Part shown: in pieces, positions 10,258 to 18,748 of the stretch
Layout of the letters: every line of letters begins with the position of its first letter
Numbering within the stretch: position 1 is the first letter of the stretch
Source of the DNA: an uncultured Pontibacter sp.
Lineage (GTDB): Bacteria > Bacteroidota > Bacteroidia > Cytophagales > Hymenobacteraceae
Assembly: GCA_947499125.1 (NCBI GenBank)
Contig: CANMMP010000004.1
Span: 248,001 to 312,000 of the forward strand
Direction: 5' to 3'
DNA length: 64,000 bases
Notes under the pieces: generated by a model
What the model saw: the letters and a program-made list of their open reading frames with translations, nothing else
Told to the model about the DNA's origin: nothing
Databases searched by the model: none
Position numbers and translations under genes: made by a program

Positions 10258-10923
10258 ATGAAAAAATTACTTAACCTTTTAGTAGGAGGGATATTTGGAA
10301 CTGCACTTTTTGTGGCATGTTCAGATGGAAATGTAACAAATGCTAACTCAACAGAAGCAACTGCAGTTGTAGATGAGCAGGCACAAGGTACAAGTGTAAA
10401 TGTAAATGACTGGCCGGAAACTGCACAAAAAGCGGCAAAAGCTATGATAGAAAAATATGGACAACCAGCAGAAAGTACTCCTTCTATGCTTATGTGGCAC
10501 AATACAGGACCTTTTACACATACTGTTGTCTACAAAGAAGAAGTACAGCACGATTTTCCGATGCCACATAAAGACGTATTAGAGCAATTTATAAATTATA
10601 AAGTGCCTGCTGATAAATTTGATGAATTAGCCATGTACGATGGTAGTGTGATTGTAGAGAGAACAAAAGGAGTTATGTCAGCTCGTTGTGATAAAGAAGG
10701 AGCTAATATTCTGGCCCTGAACCTAGCGAATGATATAATAACAAATAAGCGAACAGTAGAAGATGCTAGAAAATTCTATGGCGATGCTATGATGCAGATG
10801 ATGCAGGGAGAGATGCCAGCTTATATCAAAAGTCTGCAATTTACTCCTGCTTCAGGTAATGTAGGAGATACTGATAAAACTACAATGGACATGTCGAAAG
10901 TAAAACAAATGAAACAGAATTAA
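10258..10923 (+). CDS. Hypothetical lipoprotein
   Basis: Lipobox MKKLLNLLVGGIFGTALFVAC. Confidence 0.65.
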   Translation: MKKLLNLLVGGIFGTALFVACSDGNVTNANSTEATAVVDEQAQGTSVNVNDWPETAQKAAKAMIEKYGQPAESTPSMLMWHNTGPFTHTVVYKEEVQHDFPMPHKDVLEQFINYKVPADKFDELAMYDGSVIVERTKGVMSARCDKEGANILALNLANDIITNKRTVEDARKFYGDAMMQMMQGEMPAYIKSLQFTPASGNVGDTDKTTMDMSKVKQMKQN

Positions 10924-10956
10924 TATTCTGATTTCTATCAACTACAAATCAGTACA

Positions 10957-10990
10957 AAAAGCCATACAGAACTAGGACTGTATGGCTTTG
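10957..10990. terminator. Probable terminator hairpin
   Basis: aaagccatacag...ctgtatggcttt perfect 12-bp stem just after the CDS stop. Confidence 0.6.
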
Positions 10991-11022
10991 TTGTTCATTT
11001 TAGTTCCTATCTACAGCTTCAA

Positions 11023-11040
11023 TTGTCTGCTTTCCGACAA
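11023..11040. promoter_or_regulatory. Putative Crp/Fnr-type operator, TTGTC-TGCTTTCC-GACAA
   Basis: Perfect TTGTC-N8-GACAA, 73 nt before the arsS-like start; possible -7 box TACCTTTA at 11061. Confidence 0.6.
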
Positions 11041-11113
11041 TACTATACTTTTTGCCTCAGTACCTTTATTAGTACTACGTAGAATGTATTAGTGTATAAG
11101 GAGAAATATTTCT

Positions 11114-12181
11114 ATGACGATCACATTAAAATCTCTAAAAAGGCAGGAGCACCCGTTTGCTGATCCATTCATGCAATTAAATGTTTTGCAACAACCAAGC
11201 AGACAGGGGAGCCAGTTTCCAGCTTTTGCAGATAAACTAAAAGAACAGGGATTATACCCGTTGATGCCCACTGGAACCACCATTTTGCAGGTTAACATGG
11301 GCAAAATGTGCAACCAGGTTTGTAAGCACTGTCATGTAGATGCCGGGCCAGACCGGAAAGAGATCATGAAAAGAGAAGTAATGCAGCTCTGCCTGGATGC
11401 TTTGCGCCATTCACCACAAATTACTACAGTTGACTTAACCGGAGGTGCGCCAGAGATGAACCCGGATTTCAGGTGGTTTGTAGAACAACTTTCAGCACTG
11501 AACAAGCAAGTAATTGTCAGGTGTAATTTGACCATTATCCTGGCCAATAAAAAATACAACGACCTGCCAGCGTTCTTCAAAAAGCATCAGGTACATGTTG
11601 TCTCATCACTTCCTTACTTTCAGGCTTCGCGCACAGATGCTCAGCGTGGAGATGGTGTATTTGAGAAATCAATTACTGCACTTACCATGTTAAATGAAGT
11701 TGGGTATGGCATGGGGGATTCCGGCCTGATACTGGATCTTGTATACAACCCTTCAGGAGCCTTTATGCCAGGTGACCAGCAAGCTTTGGAAGCGGAGTTT
11801 AAGCGAAGGCTTAAGTCTGGCTATAACATTGAATTTAACAATCTCTTTTGTATTACCAACTTACCTGTAAGCCGTTTCCTGGATTACCTAATCACAAGTG
11901 GAAACTATGAAACCTACATGCAGAAGCTTATCAATGCCTTTAACCCGGTCGCAGCCGCAGGTGTTATGTGTCGGAACACAATTTCAGTTGGATGGGATGG
12001 CTACCTGTATGACTGCGATTTTAATCAGATGCTGGAATTAAAAGTAGCAGGTAACGCCCCGAAGCACATCAAAGATTTTAATGTAGAGCAATTGGACAGC
12101 AGAAGTATTGTGCTGAACCAGCATTGCTATGGTTGTTCAGCAGGGGCAGGTTCGAGCTGTGGCGGTGAAACCGTAAAATAA
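11114..12181 (+). CDS. arsS: Arsenosugar biosynthesis radical SAM protein ArsS-like (rSAM/SeCys-domain family)
   Basis: Radical SAM CNQVCKHCHVDAGP; C-terminal Cys-rich region CYGCSAGAGSSCGG. Confidence 0.85.
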   Translation: MTITLKSLKRQEHPFADPFMQLNVLQQPSRQGSQFPAFADKLKEQGLYPLMPTGTTILQVNMGKMCNQVCKHCHVDAGPDRKEIMKREVMQLCLDALRHSPQITTVDLTGGAPEMNPDFRWFVEQLSALNKQVIVRCNLTIILANKKYNDLPAFFKKHQVHVVSSLPYFQASRTDAQRGDGVFEKSITALTMLNEVGYGMGDSGLILDLVYNPSGAFMPGDQQALEAEFKRRLKSGYNIEFNNLFCITNLPVSRFLDYLITSGNYETYMQKLINAFNPVAAAGVMCRNTISVGWDGYLYDCDFNQMLELKVAGNAPKHIKDFNVEQLDSRSIVLNQHCYGCSAGAGSSCGGETVK

Positions 12182-12191
12182 AAGCTTCAGG

Positions 12192-13313
12192 ATGATAATA
12201 CTTCTATTTGCAGCCGCTTGTTTTTTGGCATTTAGTAATGGCGCCAATGATAACTTTAAGGGGGTAGCCACTCTTTTCGGCAGTGGTACCACGAACTATA
12301 AAACGGCTATAATCTGGGCGACTATTACTACACTGATGGGCTCTATGGCCGCCATCTTTTTAGCAGGGGTGCTGGTTAAGAATTTCTCAGGTAAGGGACT
12401 GGTACCAGATGCCTTACTGCAAGGCCCAGAGTTCGCTATTTCGGTGGCTATCGGCGCATCGCTAACTGTTTTTCTTGCTACACGTATTGGCATGCCCATA
12501 TCCACAACGCATGGTCTTGTGGGGGCTCTGTTTGGCAGCGGCGTAGTAGCTGTAGGGTCGGCCTTTAATTTTGTTAAACTTGCCAGTGTTTTTCTGATCC
12601 CTCTGCTTGTTAGTCCGCTGATGGCTGCAGTTTTGAGTTTGGTTGCCTATTACGCATTTCGAAGGGGTAGCTCATTGATTGGTCTTTCAAAAACTACCTG
12701 TGTCTGCATTGGTAAAGAGTATGTACCGCTACAAGAGTTACAACCTAACTACATTCCCATAGGGTCCTTGTCGGCAGTTTCTGTTGCAACCTTAAAAGTA
12801 GATTCTCTGCAAAATTGTGTGGATGTATACCAGGGTAATTTTCTTGGCCTGAACCTGCAACGTTTACTGGACGGAGCACATTTTCTGAGTGCAGGAGTTG
12901 TAAGCTTTGCACGTGGTCTAAATGACACCCCTAAAATAGCTGGCTTGCTTCTGATCGTACATGCTTTTGACATTACCTGGGGTCTTGGAATTGTAGCTGT
13001 CGCTATTGCTGTAGGTGGTCTTACCAGCGCCAGAAAAGTGGGAGAGACCATGAGTAAGAAAATAACAAGTATGAGCCATGGCCAAGGCTTTGCAGCTAAC
13101 ATGATCACAGGTGTACTTGTTACAACAGCCAGTTTACATGGTCTGCCTGTATCTACCACCCATGTCTCGGTGGGATCTATATTTGGTATTGGAACAGTAA
13201 CCGGAAAAAGCGATCTGAAAGTGGTAAAGAACATACTACTATCCTGGCTGTTAACTTTACCTGTAGCAGCCGTCATTGCTGGTTTAACTTACTGGCTTTT
13301 GAAGTTCAATTAA
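12192..13313 (+). CDS. Inorganic phosphate transporter, PiT family
   Basis: Duplicated signature FSNGANDNFKG / FARGLNDTPKIAG, multiple TM segments. Confidence 0.88.
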   Translation: MIILLFAAACFLAFSNGANDNFKGVATLFGSGTTNYKTAIIWATITTLMGSMAAIFLAGVLVKNFSGKGLVPDALLQGPEFAISVAIGASLTVFLATRIGMPISTTHGLVGALFGSGVVAVGSAFNFVKLASVFLIPLLVSPLMAAVLSLVAYYAFRRGSSLIGLSKTTCVCIGKEYVPLQELQPNYIPIGSLSAVSVATLKVDSLQNCVDVYQGNFLGLNLQRLLDGAHFLSAGVVSFARGLNDTPKIAGLLLIVHAFDITWGLGIVAVAIAVGGLTSARKVGETMSKKITSMSHGQGFAANMITGVLVTTASLHGLPVSTTHVSVGSIFGIGTVTGKSDLKVVKNILLSWLLTLPVAAVIAGLTYWLLKFN

Positions 13314-13344
13314 TTGTATTTAAAATTTAAACAAGTTAATAACG

Positions 13345-14316
13345 ATGAGTAATTACCTGGAAGCAGCCAAACAAGTTTATGAAGAAGCGGCTAACAATCC
13401 GCAGAAAGGACTTTGCTGCACCACTACACCCGTATGGCAATTGCCTGAATTGCAGGTACCATCCAAGATGTTGGAAATGAATTATGGCTGCGGATCTACA
13501 GTAAACCCACGCGATCTGAGTCATAACCCTACCGTGCTTTATGTAGGCGTTGGCGGCGGCATGGAGTTGTTGCAGTTCGCCTATTTCTGCCGCAGACCTG
13601 GAGCCGTTATAGGTGTTGACCCGGTTGTACGCATGCTGGATGTTTGCGCAGAGAACCTGGAAGAGGCAGAGCGTTCAAACAACTGGTTTAAGAAGGACTT
13701 TATAGACCTGAGGAACGGTGACGCGCTTGAACTGCCTATTGAAAATGAAACCATAGATGTGGCTGCTCAAAACTGCCTTTTTAACATTTTTAAAAAAGAA
13801 GAATTAGAGCAGGCGCTTTCTGAGATGTACAGGGTATTAAAACCTCATGGCCGTTTGGTGCTGTCTGACCCAACCAGCGAAGATTTTATGTCGGAGAACC
13901 TGCGCAACGATGATCGCTTGCGGGCTTTGTGTCTGAGTGGTGCGCTACCGCTGCAGCAATATATTGACATGATAACGGCTATTGGGTTTGGTACAGTCGA
14001 GATCAGGGCAAGACGTCCTTACCGGGTGCTGGCACCAGGGCAATATGACACGGACAGCCTAATTTTTATTGAAAGTGTGGAAATCTGTGCCATTAAAGAC
14101 CCTATGCCAGACGATGGTCCTTGTGTGTTTACCGGAAAGCATGCCATATACTTTGGTGCCGAAGAATACTTCGATGACAAAAAAGGACATACGCTGCTGC
14201 AAAACCAGCCACTGGCCGTATGTGATAAAACAGCTAAAGCCTTGCAGAACCTGAACAGAAACGATATTTATATTACCGAATCGACCTATTTCTACGATGG
14301 TGGGGGATGCTGCTAA
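13345..14316 (+). CDS. arsM: Arsenite methyltransferase ArsM-like (arsenosugar-type), SAM-dependent
   Basis: CCTTTPVWQLPELQVPSKMLEMNYGCGSTV, Rossmann motif VLYVGVGGGMELLQFA, C-terminal GGGCC; adjacent to ArsS. Confidence 0.82.
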   Translation: MSNYLEAAKQVYEEAANNPQKGLCCTTTPVWQLPELQVPSKMLEMNYGCGSTVNPRDLSHNPTVLYVGVGGGMELLQFAYFCRRPGAVIGVDPVVRMLDVCAENLEEAERSNNWFKKDFIDLRNGDALELPIENETIDVAAQNCLFNIFKKEELEQALSEMYRVLKPHGRLVLSDPTSEDFMSENLRNDDRLRALCLSGALPLQQYIDMITAIGFGTVEIRARRPYRVLAPGQYDTDSLIFIESVEICAIKDPMPDDGPCVFTGKHAIYFGAEEYFDDKKGHTLLQNQPLAVCDKTAKALQNLNRNDIYITESTYFYDGGGCC

Positions 14317-14402
14317 AAAGCAGCACTCTCTGACTAAAACTCTACCTGAATCACCCTTGTTCAAATTTTAAATGCACAACTAAAAATTAAAACAAGTGAA
14401 CT

Positions 14403-14876
14403 ATGGGAAAGAAAAAATCAGACATTGACAAGATCAGAAAAGATAAGAGCAAAGATGCCGAAAACAGGAGAAGCGTAGCGGCAATGGCTGCTGCCGGAGT
14501 GGTAGATTTCAGCTTGATTTCATTGTTGCAGTTAGGCTATTTTAAGAACTTGCCCGATCTACCGGGAAAGGTGTTTGACTCCAAAAAAGTAAATACATCG
14601 AAAGATGCCGTGATATTGGGGATGCCGGATGGCGTAATCAGCCTGGGTGCTTATGTGGCCATTATGTTCCTAGCAACAGCGGCAACCCGCTTTAAGAAGC
14701 GCTCCCGCCTGCTGGACCTGGCGCTTGGAGCGGTTGTTCTGGGACAAGCTGCCGGGGCGGCACAGTATCTTTATAAAATGGCCTTTGTTCAGAAAAAGGT
14801 CTGCATCTATTGCGTAGCCGGTGCAGCCATCAACTTTGCTTCTTTAAAACCGGTGTATAGCCTGATCAGGAAGTAA
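14403..14876 (+). CDS. Vitamin K epoxide reductase (VKOR)-like membrane protein
   Basis: VCIYCVAGAAINF CxxC in TM context, small multi-TM protein. Confidence 0.6.
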   Translation: MGKKKSDIDKIRKDKSKDAENRRSVAAMAAAGVVDFSLISLLQLGYFKNLPDLPGKVFDSKKVNTSKDAVILGMPDGVISLGAYVAIMFLATAATRFKKRSRLLDLALGAVVLGQAAGAAQYLYKMAFVQKKVCIYCVAGAAINFASLKPVYSLIRK

Positions 14877-14887
14877 TTAAGTTTTTT

Positions 14888-14930
14888 GCCACAGAAGGTA
14901 TAACATAGTTAAACCTTCTGTGGTTTTTTT
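14888..14930. terminator. Terminator between convergent genes
   Basis: ccacagaaggt...accttctgtgg followed by ttttttt. Confidence 0.75.
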
Positions 14931-14938
14931 AAATAAAG

Positions 14939-15967
14939 TCAATCTACAGTGAAGAGTATATCTGCAAAGCCACAAGCATCATCCTGAAAGACAGCTTCAA
15001 TGGATAAGCCACAGCTTTTTGCCATCAGTTCAATTTGATGGAGATCATATTTATGTGAGTTTTCGGTGTGTATCGCTTCCCAGGCCTTGAATTGTACTAC
15101 CTGGCCTGTTGCCTCAATGGTAACTTCCTGGGTAATCTTGCTGACGATGTAGCTTTTCATAACACCTAGCTGTGGATCGTAAAGCGGAAAATGCTTGAAC
15201 TGGTCCACTTTGAAGTTTCCTCCTAGTTCCCTGTTTATCCTGTGCAGTAAGTTTAGGTTAAAAGCTGCAGTAATACCTGACGCATCATTGTAGGCCTTTA
15301 AAATAGTGTCAGGATCCTTCATCAGATCGATTCCCATCAACAGTTTATCACCTTTGTTTAGGTGTGTTTTAAGGGTTGTCAGAAAAGTTACGCTTTCTTC
15401 ATGTTCAAAATTGCCAATGTTAGATCCTAGAAACAGAATAACCTTTTGCTGGCTTTTGTTATGATGTAGCCAACTGAGAGCATCAAAATACTCTCCTACA
15501 ACTGCTTGCGCAGATACATCTGGAATCTCTTTCTGTAGCGTACTTATTAGTTGCTGCATTGCATCACCGGAAATATCGACGGGCAGGTACTCAAAATCTA
15601 TGTCTTGATCTCTAAGTTCGCGCAGCAAAATTTTTGTCTTCAAAGCATCTCCTGCTCCAAGGTCGATCAGATGAAAGGACCCTTTGCTACTGAATAAGTT
15701 AACAATTTCTTTTCTGTTTTTTGTGAGCACCTTATGTTCGCACCGTGTCACATAATATTCAGGTAGCTTCATTATCTTTTGGAAAAGGCTGCTCCCAATG
15801 CCATCATAAAAAAAACGCGATGGTAGTCTTTTAGGCATTTGCTTTAGCCCATCTGTTACTGCAGCCATAAAAGCTGCTTTGTCAGCGCTGCTTGTATCCT
15901 CTCTAAGCAGGTTTATTATAGGTAGTAAAGTAGCTCCAGTTTCCTGAAGCGTTATAGGAGCATCCAT
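14939..15967 (-). CDS. EgtD-like L-histidine N-alpha-methyltransferase family protein
   Basis: PSRFFYDGIGSSLFQKIMKLPEYYVTRCE, HLIDLGAGDALKT, LFLGSNIGNFE, MGIDLMKDP. Confidence 0.8.
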   Translation of the reverse strand: MDAPITLQETGATLLPIINLLREDTSSADKAAFMAAVTDGLKQMPKRLPSRFFYDGIGSSLFQKIMKLPEYYVTRCEHKVLTKNRKEIVNLFSSKGSFHLIDLGAGDALKTKILLRELRDQDIDFEYLPVDISGDAMQQLISTLQKEIPDVSAQAVVGEYFDALSWLHHNKSQQKVILFLGSNIGNFEHEESVTFLTTLKTHLNKGDKLLMGIDLMKDPDTILKAYNDASGITAAFNLNLLHRINRELGGNFKVDQFKHFPLYDPQLGVMKSYIVSKITQEVTIEATGQVVQFKAWEAIHTENSHKYDLHQIELMAKSCGLSIEAVFQDDACGFADILFTVD

Positions 15968-16021
15968 AAGGAGTGTGTCAGTTTTTATCTTTCTGTTTTT
16001 ATTAAATACCGTAAGGCATCT

Positions 16022-16756
16022 TTACCTGTATTCTGGATTCGGATTATCAAAACGGCATCCGGCATCCCATAAGGAGCGCTGGTTACCATAGGCCGGAATG
16101 CCTTTGAGCTTTTTTAAGATGCGGGCCATGTGCATCAGGTTCCAGGTCATAAACGTGGTGTTGCGCTTTGTGAATTCATTGTCCAGGCCGGCTCCGTCAT
16201 CACCGAAAGAAGGTCCTGGTCCGGCTTCACCGATCCAGCCTGCATCTGCCTGGGGCGGAATGGTGTAACCGATATGCTGCAACGAGTAGAGAATGTTCAT
16301 GGCGCAGTGCTTAATGCCGTCTTCGTTTCCTGTAATGATGCAGCCTCCCACTTTACCGTAGAAAATGTACTGCCCTTTCTCGTTTGTTTGTCCTGAATGG
16401 CCATAAAGCCTTTCTATAACCTTGGTACATTCAGATGATTTTTCACCTAACCAGATAGGGGTGGCCAGAATCAGGATGTCTGCTTCATGTACCTTTTCCC
16501 ATATCTCCGGCCAGGCATCTTCGTCCCAGCCATGTTCCCGCATGTCCGGATAAACCCCGGGCGCTATCCTATGATCTACAGGGCGCAGCAGTTCTACAGA
16601 AATGCCATTCTCTTCCAGTATTCCTTTAGATAAATTGATCAGGCGTTCGGTATGCGATTCGGCAGGTGATTTTTTTAAGGTGCAGTTGAGAATCATAGCT
16701 CTCAGATTGGAGAAATCCCAATCACTGTTTTTTTCTACTTTGTCTCTTTTGGGCAT
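16022..16756 (-). CDS. Flavodoxin/NADPH-dependent FMN reductase family protein
   Basis: AMILNCTLKKSPAESHTERL, ADILILATPIWLGEKSS. Confidence 0.75.
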   Translation of the reverse strand: MPKRDKVEKNSDWDFSNLRAMILNCTLKKSPAESHTERLINLSKGILEENGISVELLRPVDHRIAPGVYPDMREHGWDEDAWPEIWEKVHEADILILATPIWLGEKSSECTKVIERLYGHSGQTNEKGQYIFYGKVGGCIITGNEDGIKHCAMNILYSLQHIGYTIPPQADAGWIGEAGPGPSFGDDGAGLDNEFTKRNTTFMTWNLMHMARILKKLKGIPAYGNQRSLWDAGCRFDNPNPEYR

Positions 16757-16915
16757 ATAGGCTAGGTAAAGTGCTTTTTAATGTGTCTAAAACTTCTGGG
16801 TTAGCTTTAAATAGAAGTATCAAAGAGTATATGTATATCCTATTAAGTAGATATACGCATCGTTTAACCGTATTGAATAGACTTTTTTAAAACTTCTGTT
16901 CAGTAAATACATGAT

Positions 16916-16933
16916 TTGTCGGATAACTGACAA
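16916..16933. promoter_or_regulatory. Putative Crp/Fnr-type operator, TTGTC-GGATAACT-GACAA
   Basis: Perfect TTGTC-N8-GACAA in a divergent intergenic region. Confidence 0.55.
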
Positions 16934-17035
16934 AGTGGAAATCGCAGAAATCAAATTGAAATTAACTAAACCTGTTTAGCAGTAGAATTGGTATAAGAGA
17001 GGGTATTCAACACAAATTGATCTAAAGACAAACTT

Positions 17036-17920
17036 ATGGGAAATGAAAGAACAGTAGAACAAGTAATTGAAACGCATAAGAGATCTGGCGAATTTATTCA
17101 GGTGGATGGTATCAATACATTTGTCCTGGATCAGGGAGAAGGAGAAGTGGTTTTTTGTATACACGGTGTGCCTACTTCTTCATACTTGTATCGCAAGGTA
17201 ATTCAGTCTTTAAGTGCAAAAGGAATGAGAGGTGTTGCGATAGATCTGCCTGGCCTGGGGTTTACTGACAGGCCAGAAGATTTTGAATACACATTTCACA
17301 ACTTTGCCAAATTTTGTGCCCGGGCGGCAGAAGTGATGGGTATTACTAAATACCACCTGCTTATTCATGACATAGGCGGACCAATTGGTTTTGCGATGGC
17401 AGCTGAAAACATTGAAAAAGTTCTTTCACTGACTATTCTGAACACCTGGATAGAAGTAGACAAGTTCAAAAAGCCATTACCGATGCGGCCTTTTGAGAAA
17501 CCCATACTAGGAGAAGCCCAACTGATGGCCATTCAGCATCCTACCTGGTACCTGCTTTTTTCTCAATTAGGAGTAAACCATGCAGATGCTCTCCCTAAAG
17601 AAGAGATATATGCTTATGTAGACCTGCTTAAACTAGGTGACGATGGTAAGGCCTTTCTAAAGATCATGCGCAATTTCCAGAAGTCAGATGAGTTTAAGCA
17701 GCTCTGCTACCGGGCAGTAGAGAACGTGCCTTACCCGATACAGGCCATCTGGGGAGCCGATGACCCAGCGTTAGACTATGAGCATTTCGGGAATGAGATA
17801 AAGCGGGCCGCAAACCTAAGTACGGTACATAAACTAGATTCTAAGCATTTTCTGCAGGAAGAAAAACCCGAAGAAATTGCCCGGTTAGTAGTACAACTGG
17901 CACAAAAGACCAATCAATAG
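17036..17920 (+). CDS. Alpha/beta hydrolase (haloalkane dehalogenase-like)
   Basis: FCIHGVPTSSYLYRKV, HLLIHDIGGPIGFAMA, HKLDSKHFLQEEKPE. Confidence 0.85.
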   Translation: MGNERTVEQVIETHKRSGEFIQVDGINTFVLDQGEGEVVFCIHGVPTSSYLYRKVIQSLSAKGMRGVAIDLPGLGFTDRPEDFEYTFHNFAKFCARAAEVMGITKYHLLIHDIGGPIGFAMAAENIEKVLSLTILNTWIEVDKFKKPLPMRPFEKPILGEAQLMAIQHPTWYLLFSQLGVNHADALPKEEIYAYVDLLKLGDDGKAFLKIMRNFQKSDEFKQLCYRAVENVPYPIQAIWGADDPALDYEHFGNEIKRAANLSTVHKLDSKHFLQEEKPEEIARLVVQLAQKTNQ

Positions 17921-17942
17921 CTTTATAGGTCGAGTTTTTTAT

Positions 17943-18740
17943 TTACAAAGCTATAAGCTTTTCAGCAATAGAAACAAGACTCTTTTCTGACAGTTGCGGC
18001 TTGTCAGCAAGCGGGTACAGTACCTGTCCTTTACGCTCAATAAAAGCACCTTGAAGACCAGCCTGCAAGGCACCGGTAATGTCCCAGCCATGTGCGGCAA
18101 TGAGCATGGCTTCATGCGCTTTTACTCCCATTTTATCCAGGGCATATTGGTAAGTGTCGGGGTGTGGCTTATACTTATTTGTGTTATCGATGCTTAACAG
18201 CTCATCAAAATACGCTGTTAAGCCAGCCGATTTCATTTGCTCTGTTACAACCTGTTTTGTAGAGTTGGTGAGCGTTATCATTTTAAAACCTGCTTTTTTC
18301 AACTTTTCCAATCCGGGTTTAATGTCCGGATGCGGTGGCAGGCTTTTGATCATACTTAAAAGCTCCTGCACTGTGCTGTCAGGTATACTTTTGTTTAGTT
18401 TCTCCTGCGTCATCTGCATGGCAGCTTTGCCAATGGTACCGAAGTCGTGGTAATTGTTGGTGACGGTATCTACCAGAGAATACTGCAGCATAAACGAGAA
18501 CCATTGATCAAAAGCGAACTCGTGATCTAGCGCTTTGTTGATACGTTGCTTCATGCCGCTTAAATCGAGCATGGTCTCATTTACATCGAATATCAGAAGT
18601 TTTGGTTTTTGCATAGAGGTAGTGTTTAAGGTTTTATCAGCGCTTGTAGCCATGGGCATGCCAGTTACAGCGAAAGGCAGCAAGGATCCTGCGCCAACAG
18701 CTGCCATGTTTCGGAGGAATATTCTTCTCGTTTTTTTCAT
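17943..18740 (-). CDS. Haloacid dehalogenase type II-like hydrolase with Tat-like signal
   Basis: KTRRIFLRNMAAVG leader; LLIFDVNETMLDL; TLTNSTKQ; ahGWDITGALQAG. Confidence 0.8.
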   Translation of the reverse strand: MKKTRRIFLRNMAAVGAGSLLPFAVTGMPMATSADKTLNTTSMQKPKLLIFDVNETMLDLSGMKQRINKALDHEFAFDQWFSFMLQYSLVDTVTNNYHDFGTIGKAAMQMTQEKLNKSIPDSTVQELLSMIKSLPPHPDIKPGLEKLKKAGFKMITLTNSTKQVVTEQMKSAGLTAYFDELLSIDNTNKYKPHPDTYQYALDKMGVKAHEAMLIAAHGWDITGALQAGLQGAFIERKGQVLYPLADKPQLSEKSLVSIAEKLIAL

Positions 18741-18748
18741 TTAGCGTC

